Shown here: one piece after another, positions 57,652-64,000 of the stretch | Position numbering within the stretch: position 1 is the stretch's first letter | How the letters are laid out: every line of letters begins with the position of its first letter | Source: an uncultured Paracoccaceae bacterium | GTDB lineage: Bacteria > Pseudomonadota > Alphaproteobacteria > Rhodobacterales > Rhodobacteraceae | Length of the DNA: 64,000 nt | Assembly: GCA_947489705.1 (NCBI GenBank) | Contig: CANLEQ010000008.1 | Location: 84,020-148,019, forward strand | Direction of reading: 5' to 3' | Notes under the pieces: generated by a model | Database searches by the model: none | What the model saw: the letters and a program-made list of their open reading frames with translations, nothing else | What the model was told of the DNA's origin: nothing | Position numbers and translations under genes: made by a program

Positions 57652-58521
57652 TCACGCGCGCAGGGTAAGCGTGGTCCAGTCGCCGATCACCTGGCGATCG
57701 ATCTCGGCCAGACCCTCGCGCGCGTAGACGGCCACGACCTCGTCGGCCTGCGGGTTTAGGATGCCCGAGAGGATCACATGCGCGCCTGCGCCGGTATGGC
57801 GCGCGACGTCGGGGGCGAGCGCGATCAGCGGTCCCTTGAGGATATTGGCGAAGACCAGGTCGAACGGCGCGGCCTTCGCCAGATCCGGATGATCGAACCC
57901 CATTGCCTCGCGGCAGAGCACCCGCCCGGTCAGGCCGTTCAGATCGACATTGGCCTGCGCCACCTCGACCGCGACCTCGTCGATATCGCTCGCCAGAACG
58001 GTGTGTTCGGGCCAGCTCCGCGCCGCGGCCATGGCGAGAACCGCCGTGCCGCAGCCGATATCGACCACGTTGCGGCAGGCCTGTCCCTGCTCGATCAGCC
58101 GGTCGAGGGCCCTGAGACAGCCCAGCGTCGTTCCGTGGTGACCGGTGCCGAACGCCATCGCGGCATCGACGAGCAGGGCGATCTTGTCGGCGGGCACGCG
58201 ATCCGCATCGTGGCTGCCGTAAAGAAAGAACCGCCCCGCCTCCACGGGGCTGAGCTCGCGGCGCACCTTCGCGACCCAGTCGATCTCGGGCAGCTCGCTC
58301 ACCACGAAGGGCCGGGCCCCGAACGCCGTTTCCAGCACGGCGAGCGCGGCGGCGTCCGGCGCGGCCTCGAAATAGCCGCCGACCTCCCAGAGACCTGAAT
58401 CGTCCTCCATCTCGAAGACGCCGATGCCGGTGGGCTCGGGCTCCATCCGCTCCATCGCCTCGCCCAGCGCGCGCGCATTCTCGGCATCGGGAAGGGTCGT
58501 AAGGGCGGTGAAGGTCGGCAT
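57652..58521 (-). CDS. prmA: Ribosomal protein L11 methyltransferase PrmA
   Basis: 289 residues. The SAM-binding motif VVDIGCGTAVLAMAA, the upstream AFGTGHHGTT and the later FDLVFANILKGPL are those of PrmA, which trimethylates ribosomal protein L11. GGAG lies about nine bases before the ATG at 58521; the frame extends upstream without a better start. Confidence 0.95.
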   Translation of the reverse strand: MPTFTALTTLPDAENARALGEAMERMEPEPTGIGVFEMEDDSGLWEVGGYFEAAPDAAALAVLETAFGARPFVVSELPEIDWVAKVRRELSPVEAGRFFLYGSHDADRVPADKIALLVDAAMAFGTGHHGTTLGCLRALDRLIEQGQACRNVVDIGCGTAVLAMAAARSWPEHTVLASDIDEVAVEVAQANVDLNGLTGRVLCREAMGFDHPDLAKAAPFDLVFANILKGPLIALAPDVARHTGAGAHVILSGILNPQADEVVAVYAREGLAEIDRQVIGDWTTLTLRA

Positions 58522-58580
58522 GATCGGATCTCCGGGCAAGTCGCGCATCGCATCCCACGGAACGCGGGCGGGTTACAAGC

Positions 58581-60188
58581 CTACCAGAAGACGAAGAGCA
58601 CCGCCGCCATCGCCGCGATCAGCACCAGACCGTGCAGGCGCACGTCGAGATACCAGGGCTGATCCCAGGCGGCGTCCTCCATCGCCATGCCGCGGCGCCA
58701 CATGACGTCCTCGTCGATGTCGCGGTGGTCGGTGACGGCACTCACGCCGAGGTAGAAGACCAGGCAGACCACCGTGACGATCGCCACGTTGATCGTGTAA
58801 TGGACCGGCCAGACCGGGCCGGCCCCGATCAGGTTCATGATCCCCTCGTTGCCGAGGCAGAAGAGGATCGCGCCCAGGGCGTGGCCGAAGATCAGGGTAT
58901 AGAACCCGCCCTTTTCCGTTCCGAACCGCGACAGCGCGCCCATCACGAAGAGCACGACGAGCGGCGGCACCAGCACCGAGAACATCTGTTGCAGATAGGC
59001 CCAGAGCCCGCCCGCGAACTGGATCAGCGGCGCCCAGATGATGGCGATCAGCATGAACCCGAGCGTCGCGTAGGTGCCGTATCGGCGCCCCTTGGCGGGC
59101 TCGAGCTCCTGCTCGGGCCGCGTGACGAAATCGTGGACCAGCAGCGTCGAGGACGAGTTGAGCGTGGAATCCACGCTCGACATGATCGCCGCGATCAGCC
59201 CCGCAAGGACGAGCCCCGTCAGGCCCGCGGGAAGCAACTGGGTGATCATGATCGGAAAGACCCGGTCCGCCGTCTCGATATCGGGCAGGAGCGCGGTCGC
59301 CATCGCGCCCGGAAACACCATCACGAAGAGCGGCAGGATCTTCAGCATGCCACCCAGGATCGCGCCCCATTGCGCATCGGGAAGGCTGCTCGCGCCGAGG
59401 ATCCGCTGCACGATGTACTGGTTCGTGACCCAGTACCAGAACCCCAGAAGCGACACACCGAAGAACAGTCCCGGCCAGGGCAGCGTCTCGTTGTCGAGCG
59501 GCAGGACCATGCTCAGGTGGTTCTCGTTGGGCACGCTTTCGCGGATCGCGGCCAGCGAATAATCGAGCTGCGAGAACATGGTGAAGGCCAGGATCGCCGA
59601 TCCGCCGATCAGCACCACGGCCTGCATCACGTCGGTGTAGACCACCGCCTTGAGCCCGCCCGCCGCGGTATAGATCCCCGCGAAGAGCCCGATCGCCACC
59701 GCGCTGGCCCAGAGCGGCACGTTCGGGAAGAACGTGTTGAGCACCAGCCCCCCGGCATAGAGTCCGCCCGCGCAATCGACCACGATGGTGAAGAAGATGG
59801 TGAGCGCGGAGAAGTAGAGCCGTGTCCGCCGCGAATACCGCCGGTCGAGATATTCGGGCGTGGTCGTGATGTGCGTCTTGAGAAAGATCGGCGCGAAGAC
59901 GAACGCCCTCAGCAAAAGCGGCACGCCCGCCAGCCATTCGTAGGCCGACACCGCGATTCCCGTCGTATAGGCCGATCCGGTCAGGCCGATCAGCGTCGAG
60001 GACGATATGTTGGACGCGAAGAGCGAGAACCCGATCGCCGCCCAGCCGAGCGATCGCCCGGCGAGGAACAGGTCGTCGCCCGATTTCGTGCGGCGCGACA
60101 CCCAGATGCCGATAAGGATGATGATTCCGAAATACGCCGCCACCACGGCCAGATCGAGTGTGGTGATCGCGTCCTGAATGTCGTCCAT
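58581..60188 (-). CDS. Sodium/solute symporter, SSS family (SGLT type)
   Basis: 535 residues with about 13-14 transmembrane helices. It starts MDDIQDAITTLDLAVVAAYF; the first helices include SRRTKSGDDLFLAGRSLGW and FASNISSSTLIGLTG, typical of SSS sodium-coupled sugar carriers. A conserved SSVDSTLNSSSTL segment is near residue 355. The substrate is unknown. GGAGGCGGAC lies before the ATG. It is divergent from the TauE/SafE permease gene. Confidence 0.92.
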   Translation of the reverse strand: MDDIQDAITTLDLAVVAAYFGIIILIGIWVSRRTKSGDDLFLAGRSLGWAAIGFSLFASNISSSTLIGLTGSAYTTGIAVSAYEWLAGVPLLLRAFVFAPIFLKTHITTTPEYLDRRYSRRTRLYFSALTIFFTIVVDCAGGLYAGGLVLNTFFPNVPLWASAVAIGLFAGIYTAAGGLKAVVYTDVMQAVVLIGGSAILAFTMFSQLDYSLAAIRESVPNENHLSMVLPLDNETLPWPGLFFGVSLLGFWYWVTNQYIVQRILGASSLPDAQWGAILGGMLKILPLFVMVFPGAMATALLPDIETADRVFPIMITQLLPAGLTGLVLAGLIAAIMSSVDSTLNSSSTLLVHDFVTRPEQELEPAKGRRYGTYATLGFMLIAIIWAPLIQFAGGLWAYLQQMFSVLVPPLVVLFVMGALSRFGTEKGGFYTLIFGHALGAILFCLGNEGIMNLIGAGPVWPVHYTINVAIVTVVCLVFYLGVSAVTDHRDIDEDVMWRRGMAMEDAAWDQPWYLDVRLHGLVLIAAMAAVLFVFW

Positions 60189-60223
60189 GTCCGCCTCCGG
60201 CTGCGCTTCTTCCACTTTCACAG

Positions 60224-60241
60224 ATCTGCACCCTTGCAGAT
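60224..60241. promoter_or_regulatory. Possible operator in a divergent spacer
   Basis: A 7-bp perfect inverted repeat ATCTGCA / TGCAGAT with a 4-base centre. It lies 36 bases before the symporter gene and 102 bases before the permease gene, between divergent promoters. Its shape fits a dimeric repressor site, but no regulator gene is near. Confidence 0.3.
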
Positions 60242-60342
60242 GGTGCCGGCGGGTGGAAGGCGGTGGGGGGCTGGATTTCGGCGTCCGGGCGGGCATTGTG
60301 GCCGCATTGCCGATTCTCCGGATCTCGAAAGAAGGAAATTCC

Positions 60343-61173
60343 ATGATCGCTGGATACGCCGTCGAAGCGTTGGTGGGGCTGGTCGCCGGACTGCTCGTCA
60401 CCGGGGGGGTCGCGGGTATCCTGGCCGGGCTTCTGGGGATCGGCGGCGGGATCGTCATCGTTCCCGTCCTCGCCATCTTCGCCGACATCTTCGGCGTGCC
60501 CGACGAGATCGGCATGCTGCTGGTCGTCGGAACCTCGCTGGCCACCATCATCCCCACGTCGATCTCTTCGGCGCGGGCGCATCACGCCAAGGGGGCGGTG
60601 GATACCGATATCCTTAAGGGATGGCTGCCCGCGATCATCGCGGGCGCGCTGGTGGGCGGATTTGCCTCGCACGTGCTCGGGGCCGAGGCGCTGACCCTCG
60701 TCTTCGGGGTGGTGTCGCTGCTGGTCGCCGCGAACCTCATCAAGCGCAAGACGATCATCCTGGCCGAGACGCCCCCGACCTCGCGCGTGGCACAGGGCGC
60801 CATCGGATTTCCGATCGGGTTCCTGTCGTCGCTGATGGGGATCGGCGGCGGAACCCTTGCGGTTCCCACGATGACCATGCTGTCGACCCCGGTCCATCGC
60901 GCCGTGGGCACGGCATCGGTCTTCGGGCTCGGGATCGCGGTGCCGGCCGTCATCGGCTTCGTCTGGTCCGGCCTCGGCGTCGAGGGACGCCCGCCCGGAT
61001 CGCTCGGCTACGTGAACCTGCCCGCCGCCATCGCGATCTTTTCGGCCAGCGTTCTGACCGCTCCCCTGGGCGCGCGACTGGCGCATCGGCTCCGCGACCG
61101 GCCGCTGAAGATCGCCTTCGCGATCTTTCTCTTCATCTCGGCCGTCAACATGCTGCGCGACGTGTTCGCCTGA
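60343..61173 (+). CDS. TauE/SafE family permease
   Basis: 276 residues with about eight transmembrane helices and duplicated motifs GLLGIGGGIVIVPVL and SLMGIGGGTLAVPTM, the family signature. TauE/SafE proteins move sulfur or organic anions across the inner membrane. Because it precedes otnK-otnC on the same strand it may carry a four-carbon sugar acid, an inference from context. AAGAAGGAAA precedes the ATG. Confidence 0.9.
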   Translation: MIAGYAVEALVGLVAGLLVTGGVAGILAGLLGIGGGIVIVPVLAIFADIFGVPDEIGMLLVVGTSLATIIPTSISSARAHHAKGAVDTDILKGWLPAIIAGALVGGFASHVLGAEALTLVFGVVSLLVAANLIKRKTIILAETPPTSRVAQGAIGFPIGFLSSLMGIGGGTLAVPTMTMLSTPVHRAVGTASVFGLGIAVPAVIGFVWSGLGVEGRPPGSLGYVNLPAAIAIFSASVLTAPLGARLAHRLRDRPLKIAFAIFLFISAVNMLRDVFA

Positions 61174-61282
61174 TGGCCCGAGATCTCGGCCCCGGCCCTT
61201 GCAGGGGCGGGATTGCGACTTCATGCTGCGGCCGAATGCGATCGCTGCATCCGACACGATCGACGCAAGGAGGACCCCACCC

Positions 61283-61330
61283 GTGAGCACGTCCAACATC
61301 AAGATCGCCCGACCGGGATGCGCGCCATGA
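61283..61330 (+). CDS. Possible 15-residue leader peptide before otnK
   Basis: A GTG frame of 15 codons (starting VSTSNIKIA) is preceded by AAGGAGG at a distance of nine bases, better than any site before otnK itself. Its TGA overlaps the otnK ATG (ATGA), so translation could pass from leader to kinase. It may be a coupling leader or just the remnant of an upstream gene. No regulatory codon run is seen. Confidence 0.35.
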   Translation: MSTSNIKIARPGCAP

Positions 61331-62580
61331 AGCTCGGCTGCATCGGAGACGATTTCACCGGCTCGTCCGACCTTGCCAACATGCTGGCCAAGGAAGGGAT
61401 GCGGGTCACCCAGTTCACCGGAATTCCGAACGAGGCGGCCGACCCGGACGTCGATGCGGGCGTGGTCGCGCTGAAATCGCGGACCATTCCCGTGGACGAG
61501 GCGGTGCGCCTGTCGCTCGACGCGCTGGAATGGCTCCGGGCGCAGGGCTGCACGCAATTCTTCTTCAAGTACTGCTCGACCTTCGATTCGACGAAGGAGG
61601 GCAATATCGGCCCCGTCATCGACGCGCTGATGGAGCGGCTCGGCGCGCCCAACGCCATCGTCTGCCCGGCCTTCCCGGCCACGGGGCGGTCGGTCTATCA
61701 GGGGCATCTCTTCGTGAACGACACGCTTCTGTCGGAATCGGGGATGGAGAACCATCCGCTGACCCCGATGACCGATCCCGACCTGCGCCGCTGGCTCTCG
61801 CACCAGACCCGCCACGACGTCGGCCACGTCCCCGCCGGCACAATCTTCGACGGGCCGGAGGCGATCGCGCGCGCCATCGCGTCTGAGACCGAGGCCGGCC
61901 GGCCCGTGATCGTGGTCGACGCGATCCGCGACGAGGATCTGCGCCGGATCGGGGCCGCGGCGAAGGATCTCAAGCTCGTCACCGGCGGATCGGGCATCGC
62001 GCTCGGCCTGCCCGCCAACCTCGTGCCCGAAGGCGAGCGCGCGCCCCCCGATGCGCGTTGGGAGGGGCATTCCGGCCCCGCCGCGATCATCGCGGGATCG
62101 GCCTCCAAGATGACCCGTGCCCAGGTCGCGCGCTATTCCGCCGACAATCCGAGCCGCGAGATCACCGCCGAGGACGTCATGGAAGGCCGCATCAGCCCCG
62201 ACGATGCCGCGGCCTTCGCGCTCGACGCGGACGGTACGGCCCTCCTCTTCTCCTCGGCCGATCCCGACACGGTGCGCGCGGCGCAGGAGCGTTACGGACG
62301 CGAGGAGGTCGCGGGCCGGCTCGAGGATTTCTTCGCCGCGACGGCGCGCAAGCTGGTCGAGGGCGGCATCACCCGGATCGTCAGCGCGGGCGGCGAGACA
62401 TCGGGCGCCATGGTCGAGGGGCTCGGGATCGAGGCCCTGCGCATCGGCCCCGAGATCGCGCCGGGCGTTCCGGCCGTGAAGGCCGAGGGGCGCGATCTGT
62501 TCCTGGCACTCAAATCCGGCAATTTCGGCGACGAGGATTTTTTCGCCAAGGCCCTCGCCGTTCTGGAGGGCCGGACATGA
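61327..62580 (+). CDS. otnK: 3-oxo-tetronate kinase OtnK (DUF1537)
   Basis: 417 residues of the four-carbon acid sugar kinase family. It begins MKLGCIGDDFTGSSDLANML; KYCSTFDSTKEGNIGPV and SGIALGLP mark the two domains, and GGETSGAMVEGLGI is the late nucleotide-binding loop. It phosphorylates 3-oxo-tetronate made from threonate or erythronate. I chose the ATG at 61327 by homology and by overlap with the leader; an ATG three codons upstream is possible. Confidence 0.93.
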   Translation: MKLGCIGDDFTGSSDLANMLAKEGMRVTQFTGIPNEAADPDVDAGVVALKSRTIPVDEAVRLSLDALEWLRAQGCTQFFFKYCSTFDSTKEGNIGPVIDALMERLGAPNAIVCPAFPATGRSVYQGHLFVNDTLLSESGMENHPLTPMTDPDLRRWLSHQTRHDVGHVPAGTIFDGPEAIARAIASETEAGRPVIVVDAIRDEDLRRIGAAAKDLKLVTGGSGIALGLPANLVPEGERAPPDARWEGHSGPAAIIAGSASKMTRAQVARYSADNPSREITAEDVMEGRISPDDAAAFALDADGTALLFSSADPDTVRAAQERYGREEVAGRLEDFFAATARKLVEGGITRIVSAGGETSGAMVEGLGIEALRIGPEIAPGVPAVKAEGRDLFLALKSGNFGDEDFFAKALAVLEGRT

Positions 62581-63227
62581 GCGATCTGAACGACCTGCGC
62601 GAGCGGATCTGCATGTTCGCGCGCGCTCTGCACGAGCGCGGGCTGACCCACGGATCGACCGGCAACATCTCCGCCCGCACGCCCGATGGCGGGCTGCTGG
62701 TAACGCCGACCGGATCGTCGTTCCTGACGCTCGATCCCGCACGGCTGAGCCGGTTCGACGCGCAGATGACGCTCGTCGAGGGCGATCCCCCGACCAAGGA
62801 GATGCCGCTCCACCAGGCGTTCTACGATACCCGCGCCACATCGGGCGCGATCGTGCATCTGCATTCCGCGCATTCCGTCGCACTGTCGATGATGCCCGAT
62901 GCGGACGAGGACGATTTCCTGCCGCATCTCACACCCTATCCGGTGATGAAGCTCGGGCGGGTGAAGCTGCTTCCGTATTTCATGCCCGGCGATACGGCCA
63001 TCGGCGACGCGATTCGCGGCCTTGCGGGCAAGCGCTCCGCCGTCATGCTCGCCAATCACGGGCCCGTCGTCGCCGCCAAGGATCTCGAGGCGGCGGTCTA
63101 TGCCGTCGAGGAACTCGAAGCCTCGGCGCAGCTCGCGATGATGACCCGCGGGCTCAACCCCCGCGCGCTTTCGGACGATCAGGTCGCACAGCTCGTCGAG
63201 CGGTTCGATGTCGAATGGGAAAAGTGA
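62577..63227 (+). CDS. otnC: 3-oxo-tetronate 4-phosphate decarboxylase OtnC
   Basis: 216 residues of the class II aldolase/adducin family. HGSTGNISART and TPTGSSF form the substrate pocket, the metal histidines are in VHLHSAHSVA, and ANHGPVVAAKD is a later motif. It decarboxylates the otnK product to dihydroxyacetone phosphate. The ATG overlaps the otnK stop (ATGA). The dehydrogenase and the isomerase of the pathway are not present in the window. Confidence 0.92.
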   Translation: MSDLNDLRERICMFARALHERGLTHGSTGNISARTPDGGLLVTPTGSSFLTLDPARLSRFDAQMTLVEGDPPTKEMPLHQAFYDTRATSGAIVHLHSAHSVALSMMPDADEDDFLPHLTPYPVMKLGRVKLLPYFMPGDTAIGDAIRGLAGKRSAVMLANHGPVVAAKDLEAAVYAVEELEASAQLAMMTRGLNPRALSDDQVAQLVERFDVEWEK

Positions 63228-63780
63228 TCGGGCGTGACCGGTTCGACACGCCAGCACGGTGATGGTCGGGGATCGCAAGGTCTAAACCGCGGTCGGACCT
63301 GCTCTCGACCGCCACGCATCCATTCCGAACCTGCGATGATCGTGTCGGGCATTCTCGGACCGAAGGCGCGTTCGAGGCTGTTCTGAGCGAGTGCTGCTTG
63401 CTAGCGTCTGCCTTCTTGTATCCGGAAATTGGCCGGTCCCTTCGGACATCGATCACGCTGCCGCAAGACTGCTCTGACACGCGATGGAACACGACTCCTT
63501 TGCGCGACAGCCTCAAACGCAGGTACACGCCTACGCCCTCTGAGAGCGTCATACAGCCATTGGTGACGCCAGGACTGCCGACCCGTGTCGGGACCAATAG
63601 GAACGGCCCCCATGTATGTGTCGGCTGCTGTTCGCAATCGAGAATCTGGTAGCATTTCCGAAATCGCTCGAATGTATCCGGCCTATTTATCGGCTCGCGG
63701 GCGTCCGCAGGCTCATCCTCGATGGGGTTACGCACGAGCGGTGGTCTCGTTACCGGCGAGGTCCTTGACGACCATTTGTG
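63228..63780. other. Poorly coding stretch between otnC and an IS element
   Basis: About 550 bases with no gene I can support. Open frames exist on both strands, the longest being a minus-strand GTG frame from 63735 that runs back into otnC, but it lacks a ribosome-binding site and any familiar motif. Its composition looks less GC-rich than the rest of the window. It could be a decayed end of a gene or the flank of the insertion sequence. Confidence 0.5.
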
Positions 63781-63789
63781 CCGTCAGAC

Positions 63790-64000
63790 TTTGGGTTGTG
63801 TCCCGCCACGTGGTGTAGCTGGCGGTGGTCATCGGGTTTCTCGGTAGGGTCGGGTTGCGAACACCAACCTGAACCGAGGGATGCCCCCGATGACCAAACC
63901 GATGATGGACCTGAGAGAGCTGATAGAGAAGAGCGGTGACGCTGATCTGCTGCGAGAGATGATCGGCTTCGCCGCCGAGCGGCTGATGGAGCTGGAGGTC
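63790..64000 (+). mobile_element. Left end of an IS256-family insertion sequence (partial)
   Basis: The window ends inside an IS256-type transposase gene, and the DNA before it (63790-63889) is the usual short 5' leader of such elements. The left boundary given is an estimate: without the right end I cannot match terminal repeats. An inner inverted repeat CCGCCA/TGGCGG lies around 63808-63830. Confidence 0.45.
63890..64000 (+). CDS. IS256-family transposase, N-terminus only
   Basis: The first 37 residues, starting MTKPMMDLRELIEK and continuing LLREMIGFAAERLMELEV, match the N-terminus of mutator-type IS256 transposases. The DDE domain lies beyond the right edge. The ATG at 63890 follows GAGGG; an ATG three codons upstream is possible. 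Confidence 0.75.
   Translation, partial: MTKPMMDLRELIEKSGDADLLREMIGFAAERLMELEV

Noticed and set aside
58573..62883. A 1436-codon minus-strand open frame
   Set aside because: It runs out of frame through the symporter gene and antisense to the permease, otnK and otnC genes. It has no domain signature and a very Arg/Gly/Asp-rich composition typical of shadow frames.
63154..63735. A 193-codon minus-strand frame after otnC
   Set aside because: GTG start without a ribosome-binding site, partly antisense to otnC, and no recognisable domain. I left the region as poorly coding.

Overview
The window looks like chromosome from a GC-rich alphaproteobacterium of the order Rhodobacterales (Roseobacter/Paracoccus type). 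This rests on gene order: a ctaC-ctaB-ctaG-ctaE-surf1-thrC block divergent from tldD, a Tad pilus locus with an OmpA-type lipoprotein in place of CpaD, tolQRAB-pal-cpoB-tilS-ftsH in one row, and a DUF1127 protein. The genus cannot be told from this stretch. Coding density is very high, and many neighbouring genes share 1-4 bases (ATGA, GTGA, TGATG).

Layout. 1-9405 (minus): an aa3 oxidase subunit and assembly operon (ctaC, ctaB, a 65-aa membrane protein, ctaG, ctaE, surf1) runs on into thrC, an M16 protease, a GNAT acetyltransferase, a metallo-beta-lactamase-fold protein and an FAD oxidase cut by the left edge. 9582-16690 (plus): tldD, dprA, topA and the scoAB CoA transferase. 16757-29578: a divergent lytic transglycosylase, then a complete-looking Tad/Flp pilus assembly locus ending with an uncharacterised AAA-type ATPase. 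29575-33864: an NAD(P)-binding protein, then the ligase-associated DEXH helicase, PdeM and a PaaI-like thioesterase. 33936-38088: a 24-codon micro-ORF, fhs-folD for one-carbon metabolism, a MOSC protein and a membrane protein of unknown function. 38161-47706 (minus): ftsH, tilS and the Tol-Pal system with ybgC and an unknown gene.

47749-53501: an arylesterase divergent from a YbbAP-type ABC exporter, tRNA-Met, an MscS channel and a small lytic transglycosylase lipoprotein. 53665-58521: rimO, ruvCAB, a DUF1127 protein and prmA. 58581-63227: an SSS symporter, a TauE/SafE permease and the otnK-otnC pair for four-carbon sugar-acid breakdown. 63228-64000: a poorly coding stretch, then the start of an IS256-family transposase cut by the right edge.

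Most genes are housekeeping or envelope functions. The observations most worth checking are an RpoH-type promoter in front of ftsH, a 24-residue membrane micro-ORF with its own ribosome-binding site and terminator, a perfect 30-bp palindrome with parS-like half-sites, the ATPase attached to the Tad locus, an acidic ~95-residue tail on cytochrome oxidase subunit II, and a possible coupled leader peptide before otnK. I did not find a clearly new multi-gene system.
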